Positions 33,051 through 43,117 of a stretch of DNA of 64,000 bases are shown one piece after another (within the stretch, counting starts at the first letter, position 1; each line of letters begins with the position of its first letter). The notes under the pieces are model-generated. The model saw only the letters and a list, made by a program, of their open reading frames with translations. It did not search any database and was not told the DNA's origin. This DNA is from Coix lacryma-jobi var. lacryma-jobi (taxonomy: Eukaryota > Streptophyta > Magnoliopsida > Poales > Poaceae). The stretch lies in the NCBI GenBank assembly GCA_009763385.1, contig CM019828.1, forward strand, positions 19,744,822-19,808,821, in the 5' to 3' direction. Position numbers and translations under genes: made by a program.

Positions 33051-34260
33051 GAGGCGAGCTACCAGAAGACAAGACGGAGGCCCGACGCATCGCTCGGAGG
33101 GCCAAGACCTACGTCATCTACGGCGACGAACGGGAGCTATACCGACGAAGTCCGACTGGGATCCTTCAACGCTGCATCCCACTCGAGGAAGGGCGCAAGC
33201 TCCTCGACGATATGCACTCGGGGGCTTGCGGCCACCACGCAGCGCCGAGGGCCCTGGTTGGGAACGCTTTCCGTCAAGGCTTCTATTGGCCGACCGCCAT
33301 TGGGGACGCCAAGCGTTTGGTCCAAGCGTGCCATGGGTGTCAATTCTACGCCAAGCAAACGCACCAGCCCGCACACGCCCTGCAGATGATCCCAATCACT
33401 TGGCCATTTGCCGTTTGGGGGCTCGACCTCGTGGGTCCCCTCAAAAGGACAAGTGGAGGGTACACACACATGCTCGTGGCCGTCGACAAGTTCACCAAGT
33501 GGATCGAGGCTAAGCCGATAGGAGACCCCACCTCCGAGAGGGCTGTCGAGTTCATCGCCAACATCATGTACCGGTTCGGGGTGCCTAATGTCATCATCAC
33601 CGACAATGGCACCCAATTCACGGGCAAAAAGTTCACCAACTTCTGCGATGACAACAACATTCGCGTAACCTGGGCCTCGGTCGCATACCCCCAATGCAAC
33701 GGGCAGGTCGAGCGCGCCAACGGCATGATACTCCATGGGCTAAAGCCGAGGCTGTTCAAGACCCTCAAGAATTTCGGAAAGGGGTGGGCTACAGAACTCC
33801 CCTCGGTGCTGTGGGGCCTCAGGACTACGCCGAGTCGAGCCACCGGGTTCACTCCGTTTTTCCTAACCTACGGCGCCGAGGCCGTCTTACCTACGGACCT
33901 CGAGTACGGCTCACCTCGACTTCGAGCCTACAACGAGCAAACCAGCGACGAAAGGCTCGCCAACGCCAAGGACCAGCTCGAGGAGGCCCGAGACGTGGCG
34001 CTCATCAACTCTGCACGCTACCAGCAACACTTCGATGCTACCACGACAAGCACGTGCGCAAAAGGGACCTGGCGGTGGGGGACCTCGTGCTTCGACGGCT
34101 GCAAGATAATCGAGGGCGCCATAAGCTCACCCCTCCGTGGGAAGGCCCATACACCGTGGCCGAAGTGCTCAAGCCAGGCACATACAAGCTCTACGACGAC
34201 CAAGGCAGGATCCTGGCGAACGCGTGGAACATATCTCAGCTACGTCGCTTCTACCCTTAA
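33051..34260 (+). pseudogene. Gypsy integrase
   Basis: The zinc-binding N-domain ends in CHGCQ (about 33329-33343). The catalytic core has D in 'VWGLDLVGP' (about 33415), D in 'ITDNGTQF' (about 33598) and E in 'NGQVERANG' (about 33700), a complete DDE triad in one open frame from 33212. After a shift near 34030 the C-terminal domain continues in another frame with 'PPWEGPYTVAEVL' and ends at TAA 34258-34260. No chromodomain is visible, as expected for Tat rather than chromoviruses. The enzyme would insert the cDNA in nuclear DNA. Confidence 0.9.
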
Positions 34261-34797
34261 AGGCCTCGAGGCCTTGTTCATTTTATCACTTTGTACAAAC
34301 ATGTCAAAATGAATGAACAAACTCGTGCATTGTCGTTCATGTTGCTTCGCATCTTAAGGTAGCCTCGACCCTGCTTTGCTCAGGGTCAAGCCTCCCTCGG
34401 GGGCTGACGGGGGCCCCCCAGACTCCGGAAAAAACGCGTTTTCTTTTCTAAAATTTTGACCCTCGTCTCGACTCGTGCCTCGAGTGAACTAGCGACGTCT
34501 AAATCCTAAAGTACCTCGAGCCTCCAAGGTGGGGGGCGTCGACGTAGACGGCCACCTACGCCCCCGGGCTACGGTGCCCTACCTACGCCTCCCCTCGAGG
34601 GGCTCGCGACGTATCGAAGGAACACAGACTAAGTTAGCAGAAACTCGAGCTTGCGACAAAGAGAAGTGGTCAAACGCATTTGAAAGGAAAACAACCCCTT
34701 TAATAAACAAGTCATATATACATTCGGGTCTCGACGTACCCTCATTCACGTCATAAATTCTTACAAGGGCCTCGGTGCCCAAATTTGGCGCGCAGGC
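34261..34797. other. Spacer between convergent pol and antisense gene
   Basis: 537 bp with no gene. It contains a G/C-run block 'gggggctgacgggggcccccc' near 34400 in slightly longer form, and is the shared 3' region of two genes transcribed toward each other. Confidence 0.6.
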
Positions 34798-37700
34798 CTA
34801 GTCTTCGTCGGTGCGGTACTCCTCCCCGAGGTCTTCCGCGGCGGGCTCAACCTCGACGCCCGAGCTCGAAGGAGGAGGGCTCCCGACACCGCTGCTGGCG
34901 TCAGGAGGCAGCACGTCCTCCTCGAAGATCTTCGCGAGCGACGTCCCCCGCCTCTCCATCTTCTCCAAAATTTTGTCGACACGGCGGTTGTTCCACTCCT
35001 CATCCTTCCCCTCGATCTCGATGAAGCCATTCGCGACAACGTGGACCGGGAAGCGGAAACCGGAGCGAACGACCGCGAGTGTCTGCTTGACGCCGTGATG
35101 GAGAGCTTGCCGGACACGGTCCCGCGCGGCTGCGTCGAAGAAGCACAAGGCGTCGACCAAGGCATCGCCCCGAGCCACTGCACCTTCTGCCGCGGTCACA
35201 GGAGGAGCACCCCACATGGGGCCGAGCCGGTCGAGAGAAGAGCGAGCCCGCTCCGCCACCATCGTCTCGTCTTGGAGCTGGTCCAAGAGAGCCTGGTTCG
35301 TCCCGCGGAGCTCCTCGACCGTCTTCTCGACCCCTGCGCAACAAACAAGGAAGAGTGAGACTGCGGCGTAACAAAGAACTTCGAGACCCAAACAAGAACA
35401 AGGTGTAAGCCTCACCGTCGCAGTGTTGCCCCAGTGCGGCGAGGTCGCTGGTCAGGCCCTCAGCACGCTGCTCCAGCCTGCGCTTCTCGGCCAGCGTGAG
35501 GAGCTTCTCGGACCTAAGGTCCTCGATCAGCCGCCCGCCTCTACCAGGGCCAGATCCTTGCGGATCACCTCCTGCCGCGCCGCCCCCTCGGCAGCTCGGG
35601 CGGTGGCGGCACCACTCTTGGCGTCTTCGGCCTCTTTTCTCGCCGCCTCCGCTGCGGTTCGGGCAGCGGCGGCCTCGCCACGGGCGTCAGCAGCCTCCTG
35701 CTTCGCCGCCTCGGCTTCAGCCCGGGCAGAGGTGGCCTCGCTTCGGGCGTCCGCGGCCTCCTTCCTCGACGCTTCGAGAACGGCGGCGGCCTCCTCCTTG
35801 GATCGAGCGACCTCGCCTCGAGCCACCCGGACCTCCGCCTCCGCCTCGTTAAGCCGGCTCGCCATCTGGGCGTTCCGGCTCAGCTCCGCGCGGAGATCTC
35901 GAAGCTCCGCCTCAGCCCGCGCGAGGGCGGCTGACACCTGTGCGGACCGGCCCGCCTCCTCGGAGCAGGACCGCTCCGCCTCCGCCATAAGCACGGCCAC
36001 CTCCCGGATGGACCGCACCTCGCGCGGGGCCCCCCGCTGGGCCGGCTGCTCGATGGGAACCACGGCAAGGGGCGGGCTCAGTGGGACGGGAAACGGCCAT
36101 ATCGGTCGGTCGAGCTCGATGTCGGGCAGATCCTCCTCCGCCTCGAGCTGCCCCGACAGCGACCCGCCGCCCGACGGCACGGGCCCCGACTCCCTCCGTC
36201 CCTCCGCCGGCACTTCCTGTTGCGGATCGATCGAGGGAAGGCTCGACCCCGGGCCCTCTTCCCTGGCCGGGCCCTCCGGCGCCTTGTCGGCGCTAGCCGG
36301 CACCTCGGGCGCCTCCACCGTCATCGAGCCCGCGGCGAGGAGCGGCCCCTGCTCCAGCTCGTTCAGGAGGTCCTCCACCGTCGGCTCCTTCTCCGCCGAC
36401 GCCTCTCCCCCCCTTCCCTCCTCCGCAGCCCGGCCCGTGCTGGTCGGAGCCACAAGGGGCGCAGTCTCCTCAGCCCCAGACGCCGGCGGGGCCGTGCTCG
36501 CCCCAGGCGCTTCCCCCGGAACACCGTCGTGGTGAGGGGAAGATGGCGCTCCCAGTTGGCACCATCGCGGGAGGAGGAGGAGGGGGAGGAGGCAGCGCTT
36601 CGGCGGATACGGTGGTGGCAGGCTCGATGCCATGAGCTGAGGCCCCTGCAATACGAGATGACGGAGATGTCAGAACCAGGAAGAGTACCTCGACCCCTGT
36701 GGTCGATGGCGACGGCCTCACCAAAATTCGCGACGATCATCCGGCCCCCTCGAGCCATGGCAGCTCGGGCCTTCTCCAGCCAAGCGGCTTCTCTAGCGGA
36801 GGAAGGTGCCATACCTCGAGGTGCCTGTGCCTCGACGGGGCTCGAGGTCTTGGCCCGCTTGGACGAAGCGAGGTCCACCTCCTGGTAGGAGCGCTTCCCC
36901 CTGAGAAGATGGAGATGGCACGCGTCATCAAAAGCAAAGAGGTGAAGCCTCACTACCGACGAGACCCAAGGAAACTACTCACCCGAAGCGGCGGCTGGGC
37001 TTCTTCCCGGAATCGCCGGACCCACTCGGGGGCTTCGAGCCCACCCCACGGCTCGAGCCCTGCGCCTGGGCCGTCTCCACAGGGCTGGGATGGGGGGAGG
37101 GCTCCCGACGCCTCCCATGGCTCGACCTCGAGGGAGAGCCCTCCTTCCGCCCCACATCGCGGGAGGGCGACCGTACCACCCTCGTGCTGACGTCGTGGCG
37201 CTCGCCCCGGCGCGGGCTCCGGGACCTGCTCCGGCGCCCGCGCTGGTGGTCGCGCCCTCCCGCGTCCGCTTCCGTGTCCCGGCGGCGGTACGGCGATGGA
37301 CTCCGGGGACGCTCGCGCCCCTGGTCACGAGACGCTCGGGGGCTCCCTCCCCGACGCTCGTGATGGCGCGGGCTCGACGCCTCTTCTTGGCGCCCGCCCT
37401 CCGCGGGCTCGACGGCGCCCTTGACGGCTCGCGGGGGTCGGGCCCGAAACCCTTCTCGACCTGTCGACCGCCTCTCGAGGCCCGACCCCTCTCGAGACCC
37501 CCCGTCTGGGCTGACGCGGGGGCGGCCTCCGTTGGCGCTGTGGCGGAGGCGCTCCGGGTCCGGGGCTTCCTTACGACCAGGGGCACATCCGGCGCGGAGC
37601 TCGACGGACCTCGGGCCCCCGACGAGGCAGGATCGGCGCCGCCTTCCGCGGCTGCGTCCCGCGCGACCCTTTTGTCGGTGGGACCTCCAGTGTACCCTCC

Positions 37701-39077
37701 TGCACAGAGGAGCGGTCAGCCCTGTCATCGACGAGCCCCGCGCGCATCAAGCGCGCATCCATCCCCTCGTCGTCGCCCTCCTCCTCATCACCACTCTCCT
37801 CCTCCGAGCTCGAGGAGCTCAGCTCGGGGACCCGTCCCCAGGCTGACGGTTACGACGAGCCTTCGCCAGTCTCTGCTCCCGAGCTAAGCGACGCAAGTTT
37901 TTTTTTTCTCTTTCTTCTTTTTGGCATCCTTGCTCTCCTTGTCCTTCTGAGCAGAGAGGCGCCTCACCTGAGAACCCGCGGCGTCCTCCCTCACCGGGGG
38001 CCTCGACGCGCGACAAGTAAATGCCCCCTGAAGAAAGAAGAAGCGTGATGAGACAAACCACAAGACGGATGCAAACGGATCGAAGGAGGAAAAAGGGGGA
38101 GGAGGCTCGAGATAGCTCGACTCGAGGGAGGCTTACCAGGTCGAGACACCCCTCGTCGGGTGCCATCGCAACCAGGTTGGAGAGTTCAGGGACGAACGGC
38201 CCCTGGATCGTGATCGACACCCGGGAGACGCCCTCGTTCCGGGACAGCCTCTCTTCGGCCATCCTCGAGCGATTGAGCGCCTCGAGCCCTGCGGGCCCAT
38301 CTCGTGCATAAGAAGGGGGCGGTCCGCCAGCGGAAGAACTCTTCGCTGGTGGAACGCCCAAATGACCGCTTGCACGGTCAGCTTCTTCTCGTCCACCAGC
38401 GTCTTCATCATCTCCATCAGCGGGGCCAGGTGGCGTTGCCTGTCCGCCGCAACGCCCCAGGTCCACTTCTCCGGGCGTTGAGTGAGGACCCTGCCGGTGT
38501 ACTGCGGAAGGAGGCCACCTTCGTTCCGCAGATAGAACCAATGGTCGTCCCACCCGGCCTGGTTGGTGGAAAGCTTGTATCGCAGGTACTCGCGGGGGAC
38601 ATTGGCCGACGAGGTCCCCGCCCTCGCGGTAATGGCAAGGGAGCCCATGCGCACGGGCCGCCTCCCGCTGGGCTTCAGGGACTTGATGAAGAGCTCGCCC
38701 CGGAAGAGATGGACGAACATCTCCCAGTGCGGCTCCATCTTCAGGTACCCCTCGCACACCGCGGCGAATATGGCGGCGTGCGAGATGGAGTTGGGGGAGA
38801 AGTGTTGCAGCTCCACCTCGAAATGGTGGGCCAGCCCTCGCAAGAAGCGGCTCGGCGGGACGCCGAGCCCCATACGGTGGTAGCGCGTGAAGCTCACCAC
38901 GTACCCCTCCGGCGGGTGCGGCTCCCGGTGCTCCGCCGACGGGATAACCCACCATGCGGGTCCCTCCTCCGGGTTGGGGCGCAGAAGCCCCTGGGCCACC
39001 AGCGAGTCCATTTCGCTCTGCGTCACCTTCGACGGGCTCCAGTCCTCGGCCGGCAGCATCTGTGTCTGGGCGGCCAT
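34798..39077 (-). CDS. Antisense spliced gene of the gypsy element (Pfam 'putative gypsy type transposon')
   Basis: Start ATG at 39077 (MAAQTQMLPAEDWSPSK). Exon 1 runs to about 38143, ending at a GTAAGC donor, and matches the plant family annotated as putative gypsy-type transposon (Transposase_28). 'GYVVSFTRYHRMGLGVPPSR' and 'FFVELQHFSPNSI'-like blocks give the assignment. Later exons are joined by plausible GT/AG sites: donor near 36981, acceptors near 38030, 36903, 36650 and 35339, donor near 35417. They encode an Arg/Ser-rich region (37700-36980), a long Ala/Glu coiled coil (36070-35530) and an acidic end 'EEYRTDED' with stop at 34798. The function is unknown. Tat elements of grasses often carry such an antisense gene. 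Some exon joins are uncertain and small frame breaks are present. Confidence 0.75.
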
Positions 39078-39217
39078 GACGGTGGCGCGGCGCGGATCCG
39101 AGCAGCGGACGGGCGGCCGGAAATCCCCAATCGACTAGCTCGAAGGAGAGGGCGCGTAAAGGCTACGGCGGCGGCGAAGGCAAAGGCAAAGTAAAGGTTC
39201 TTTTTCCCCTCTTTCGA

Positions 39218-39225
39218 TATTTATA
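39218..39225 (-). promoter_or_regulatory. Antisense TATA box
   Basis: Read on the minus strand, TATAAATA sits within 'cccctataaatatcgaaaga', 141 bp upstream of the antisense ATG at 39077. A transcription start near 39190 would give a leader of about 110 bases. This supports an independent promoter for the antisense gene rather than read-through. Confidence 0.7.
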
Positions 39226-39234
39226 GGGGAAATC

Positions 39235-39475
39235 CAGACGGGCGGGATCTCCCACGACGTAAAAAGGTAACCGAATGCATTCAATGCGCCCACCTAACCA
39301 CGTCTCGAGCCGGATGCAGGGTACACGCGTTACCTCTCCATTCGCTCCACTACCCGGGCCCGCCACGACCGTCGCTCCGGCTTCGCGCCCGCCGCTCTCC
39401 CCGACGGTTTCCGCCTAAAAAGGCGTGCCCAACGGGCAGAAGGATTCCCAGACGACGGAGGCTTCTTCATAAAGG
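39235..39475. repeat. Internal direct repeat, copy 1
   Basis: It shares 'gcctaaaaaggcg', 'gggcagaagg', 'cgacggagg(c/a)ttcttca' and a 'cccacgac...aaaggtaaccg' block, in the same order, with 40145-40330. It lies just upstream of the antisense gene and includes its promoter-proximal region. Confidence 0.8.
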
Positions 39476-40144
39476 TAAAAACGGGCCCCGGCCCTAAGTC
39501 TCGAAGCAGCGAAGGCTGGCCCTCGAAAAGGTTCGACAGCCGGCTTCGAGCACCCGAGTCAGGGACACCAAGGGGCGCCACTCGCGGCATTACTCGAGGG
39601 CCGAGCCCTCGAGGCCCCTCACGTGTATCCAAGGCGGGGAGCTCGACGTGCAGTGAGATCCCCTCGGAGGGAGGCATCGAGCCACCGGGTCCTATCGAAT
39701 GGACCCGGCACTCCTGCAGACTGAGCCCCATGCTTTATGAGACCGCCTCCGGGCCACAGTCGACCCCTAACGAACGGGGCACGAGCTCTCACTTGGATTC
39801 CCCGTTACCAGCTCACCGGGAACCTCGATACTCGCCCACTCGGGGTAGTACGAGGCATCCCCCCTCGCATCCGATCGAAAGGACTCGCGGGATGACAAGC
39901 CAGGGCAATCGGCATGCCGGACAGCTCGAGGAGCCGGCCAGTCGGTTCAGCCTGGCACCCCTCGACGAAAGAGGGTCTAAAAACTCGGACAGTTACGACT
40001 AATCTCTTTTCTTTGTGTGAGCATGAGATTTTCAGGCCTCGGGTGAAAGCTCGACCCCCATCTCGCCCGAGCCCTAAGGCCAGGCCCGGACAAACGCTCG
40101 TTCTCCGTCTCGTCCGAGCCCTCCGAGCCAAGCCTCGGACGGAG

Positions 40145-40330
40145 TCTCCCACGACAAAGGAAAGGTAACCGCAAATATTTAATAGACTACCGAACCACAT
40201 TTCGAGCCTGTTGACAGGTACACACGGCGCCGCGATCTCCGCTCCCTGACGATTCCCGCCTAAAAAGGCGCGCCCACTGGGCAGAAGGTTCCCAAACGAC
40301 GGAGGATTCTTCAGGAAGCCCACGAGGGAG
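40145..40330. repeat. Internal direct repeat, copy 2
   Basis: Second copy of 39235-39475, shortened by about 50 bp, placed before the 3' LTR. Between the copies lie 40040-40150, where U3-like 'ctcgcccgagccct' units occur outside the LTR. Confidence 0.8.
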
Positions 40331-40460
40331 TTCTAACCCCTAACCACTCCCCATGGTCTCGGGGGCTACACCCACGGAATCAAATCGACAAAACCCTCGA
40401 GACCAGTTAGCTATCCATCGAGATCCCAATCTGGAGCCCCTGCTCGAATGCAAGCACTCA

Positions 40461-40480
40461 AACAAGGGCTCGGGGGCTAC
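40461..40480 (+). other. Polypurine tract of the gypsy element
   Basis: The purine-rich 'agggctcgggggct' immediately before the 3' LTR start at 40481 is the presumed plus-strand primer. It is interrupted by pyrimidines, as is common in this lineage. Confidence 0.6.
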
Positions 40481-41792
40481 TGTCGGTGGTACGAAAAAGG
40501 GTACCCCCAATCAACGCAAACACCCGAACGCTCTATCTCCGTCTCGCCCGAGCCCTCCCAGCCAGGCCTCGGGCGAACGCTCTATCTCCGTCTCGCCCGA
40601 GCCCTCCCAGCCAGGCCTCGGGCGAACGCTCTATCTCCGTCTCGCCCGAGCCCTCCCAGCCAGGCCTCGGGCGAACGCTCTTTCTCCGTCTCGCCCGAGC
40701 CCTCCCAGCAAGGCCTCGGGCGACACGATCGCTCTCCGTCTCGCCCGAGCCCTCCAGGCCTCGGCGAACGCGCCCCCCACACCTCGAGCCTTAACGCACG
40801 GACTCGAGCTGTACAGACAGCCGTACCAGCCCATACCACGCATTTAATGCCTTCACCTACTCCGGTCATGTCCACTAGTGCACAGCATGTACCACAGTAA
40901 CTCGGTGTAAAGGTCAAGTCTCGTTTTCACACACAAGCATGGGCAAAAGGGCACCAGTACAGCACTGTTCGCCAAGCCAGGCACTGCAACTCCTCGAGGC
41001 CGGCTACGCGCCCCTCGAGCCCTGCACTGTAACCCCTCGAGGCCGCTACGCGCCCCTCGAGCCCTGCACTGTAACCCCTCGAGGCCGGCTACGCGCCCCT
41101 CGAGCCTGCACTGTAACCCCTCGAGCCGGCTACGCGCTCCTCGAGCCCTGCACTGTAACACCTCGAGGCCGGCTCCGCGCCCCTCGAGCCCCCGTGGCAC
41201 CACCTCGAAGCCGGCTCCGCGCCCTTCGAGCCCTAACTACTTTCGTGCTATTGGAGGACAGGTACCCCAAGACCCGGAGGGACCCCGCCGCGTACTGTAC
41301 ATTCCGGGATGGGTGCTGTACGGCTCCCGCCTTGTCGCGCCACCACGTCCGCGCCCAGGATGGAAGCCACGACCAAGGACGCCTCAACAGCGACGATCAC
41401 ATCGGCTCCAGTGGCCCCGACAAGACAGGGTTCCTACCCTTCTCCGTATGGGGCACCATACGCCCCGACACCTGTAATACCTTTATGTAACCCTGGCCTC
41501 CCCTTGCTCTATAAAAGGGGACACTAGGGCCCTCATTCAGGAGACGAACACAACACACGAGTCCACACACAGGCACGAGTCCGGACTCCGGTCCACGCTC
41601 ACTGAGCTTGTATTCTCCCCTGTACAAGCACTTAGGTGCAAGTAATACAAGAACATCCCCCCCGCTGGACGTAGGGCCTTCTTTGCCCGAACCAGGATAA
41701 ATCCTTGTGTCCTCTTGCATCACCATCCAGGAAGAGAAGCACGCGATCATATCACTCGTTGGTGTGATACCCCCGGGTACGAAACACCGACA
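40481..41792 (+). repeat. 3' LTR of the gypsy element
   Basis: 1312 bp, same termini as the 5' LTR, TATA box at 41510-41517. The U3 array has four 49-bp units beginning GAACGCTC at 40526, 40575, 40624 and 40673, then a variant. A ~43-bp CTCGAG-rich array follows at about 40978-41235. Confidence 0.95.
40526..40760 (+). repeat. 49-bp tandem array in gypsy U3
   Basis: Near-identical units of exactly 49 bp containing 'ctcgcccgagccctcccag' plus 'ccaggcctcggg'. The 5' LTR has the same array (26360-26600) with unit deletions. Position upstream of the TATA box suggests repeated regulatory sites; that role is inferred. Confidence 0.85.
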
Positions 41793-42366
41793 ACCATCTT
41801 GCGCCACCACTTGCTCCAAACATTCCCAATTTTTTTTTCATAGCCTCTACATTCTATGTCAAGGTCACCCGTCCATTTTCATGATTCAACTTCTTTGTAT
41901 TTTTAATAATTTTTAAAAATCCAATCTCTCACAGCACTTGGTCGCCGTGTCTCGTGCCGAGACGGTCGATTTCCGCGCCTGTCCCTGATAGGTGTCGAAA
42001 TACCCTCCGAAGAATGATACCATTGTTTCGGATCGCTGAGTTTTCTGATTTTCATTCACCTGCAGTTTCAAACGGCGTCCCGCGGAAAAAAAATCAACAA
42101 ATAAGAAAATACTCAAAATAAGCAATGGTATGAAAACATAACCAATTTAAATATTGTCTTGTAGTAATGGTTTATGTAGCTAGGCCACAGAAAAATTTGG
42201 GAGAAAAATAAAAAAAAATTTGCTTTATGCCGAGAGCGTCCTAAAGCACTTGACAAATAAAGTGAACCTATGCCGAGAGGCCAGGGCCAAGGGCTCCTCG
42301 TCGTGATTTTACAAAAAAAAAAAGCAAGCCTTTGCCGAGGGCCTAACAGAATGCTCTCACAAAGGA
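41793..42366. repeat. Palindrome right arm inside the CACTA 5' region
   Basis: Inverted partner of 25709-26311, differing by scattered substitutions and small indels. It joins directly to the element's terminal subterminal repeats at 42370-42609. The first five bases are the gypsy target duplication ACCAT. Confidence 0.88.
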
Positions 42367-42612
42367 AACGACCAGGTGGACCGTTCCTCGAGGGTTCCGT
42401 TCGCCGAGGCGTATTCATGGCCGAGGGCCTCGGCTCTCGGCATAGTTTCTCTTCTCTCTGCCGAGAGCCAGACTTTTACCGAGAGTCGTCCTCGGCATAA
42501 AGGTTTTTTTTTGCCGATTTCTTATTGTGCCGAGGGTTGGCTCCGAGTCCCTGTTTTTAGCCCTCGGCAAAAGGCCGGACTCTCGGCAAAGAGCCCGTCT
42601 CCGGTAGTGCAT

Positions 42613-43117
42613 GCATCAAACCCTAGTCACAAGAGTTCTCGAAACATAGGGACGAGAAGCGCACTATGTGAGACATGGAACACTTTTTTTTAACATTTTC
42701 ACTGTCGATATGAAATTGTTACATATTCTCGGTACAGGAATCCACATTCCCGGTACGTGGTATCCTACCACGTTTCCAATTACTGTAATCCAACCACATG
42801 GCATATGCACGAGCCTACACATGACCTCAATAACGTGGATGACATTGACCTAACTAGTCGTCTCTACAAATCTAATGAGCAAAATTTAAGTTATTAACTT
42901 ATTATTATACATATATAAGCGCAGATCTCTAAGCTTATTTAATTGTTTGCGCTACAGATCTAGTCCAGACCAGGCTTGCCCTACACAGTACATATACATA
43001 CGAAGTACCTATACAGCAGACATGGTAGAAAGCATATGAATTCAAATTCACGTCTTGACCTAGCTCCAACAGCCTGTAGGCTCGTTTAGCAACAGTTTGC
43101 CCGGTAAGCCGGTAACA
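42613..43117. other. Upstream region of the germin-like gene
   Basis: 505 bp between the CACTA end and the germin-like start codon. It holds a candidate TATA box (TATATAAG, 42912-42919) about 200 bp before the ATG. If the CACTA is an insertion, it has cut off whatever promoter lay further upstream. Confidence 0.5.
42912..42919 (+). promoter_or_regulatory. Candidate TATA box of germin-like gene
   Basis: TATATAAG in 'atacatatataagcgcag'. Distance to the ATG at 43118 implies a leader of ~170 bases. Placement is by motif only. Confidence 0.45.

Larger units (their letters stand above)
26317..41792 (+). mobile_element. Ty3/gypsy (Tat-lineage-like) LTR retrotransposon, complete, 15.5 kb
   Basis: Two 1312-bp LTRs (TGTCGG...CCGACA) flank gag, protease, RT, two RNase H regions and integrase in gypsy order. 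ACCAT is duplicated exactly at both ends (26312-26316, 41793-41797). A dual RNase H, the DGGS protease and a long antisense gene between pol and the 3' LTR are marks of the Tat/Ogre lineage. Outside tandem-repeat slippage, the LTRs are nearly identical over their 3' halves, so insertion was recent. Gag-pol has several frame breaks. Confidence 0.95.
16113..42609 (-). mobile_element. Autonomous-type CACTA (En/Spm) transposon hosting two nested elements
   Basis: The left end is CACTACTGGAAACGGC (16113) and the right end, inverted, is CACTACCGGAGACGGG (to 42609). CAT flanks both ends (16110-16112, 42610-42612). Subterminal TTTGCCGAG/CTCGGCAAA repeats fill about 16130-16690 on the left and 42235-42600 on the right. 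Both genes are on the minus strand, so the element's 5' side is the right end. Span is 26,497 bp; without the nested CACTA and gypsy elements and their duplications it is about 9.4 kb, normal for an autonomous grass CACTA. Frame breaks in both genes suggest it is now inactive or poorly sequenced. Confidence 0.92.

Noticed and set aside
37090..37887. 265-codon plus-strand frame in the gypsy 3' region.
   Set aside because: Complementary shadow of the antisense gene exons; no start context or domain.
40526..41235. Regular short repeats resembling a CRISPR array.
   Set aside because: Units are contiguous without unique spacers, lie in an LTR, and the genome is eukaryotic.
26317..41792. Endogenous pararetrovirus.
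   Set aside because: LTRs, target duplication, integrase and Tat-type domains show an LTR retrotransposon; no movement protein or virion-associated domain seen.
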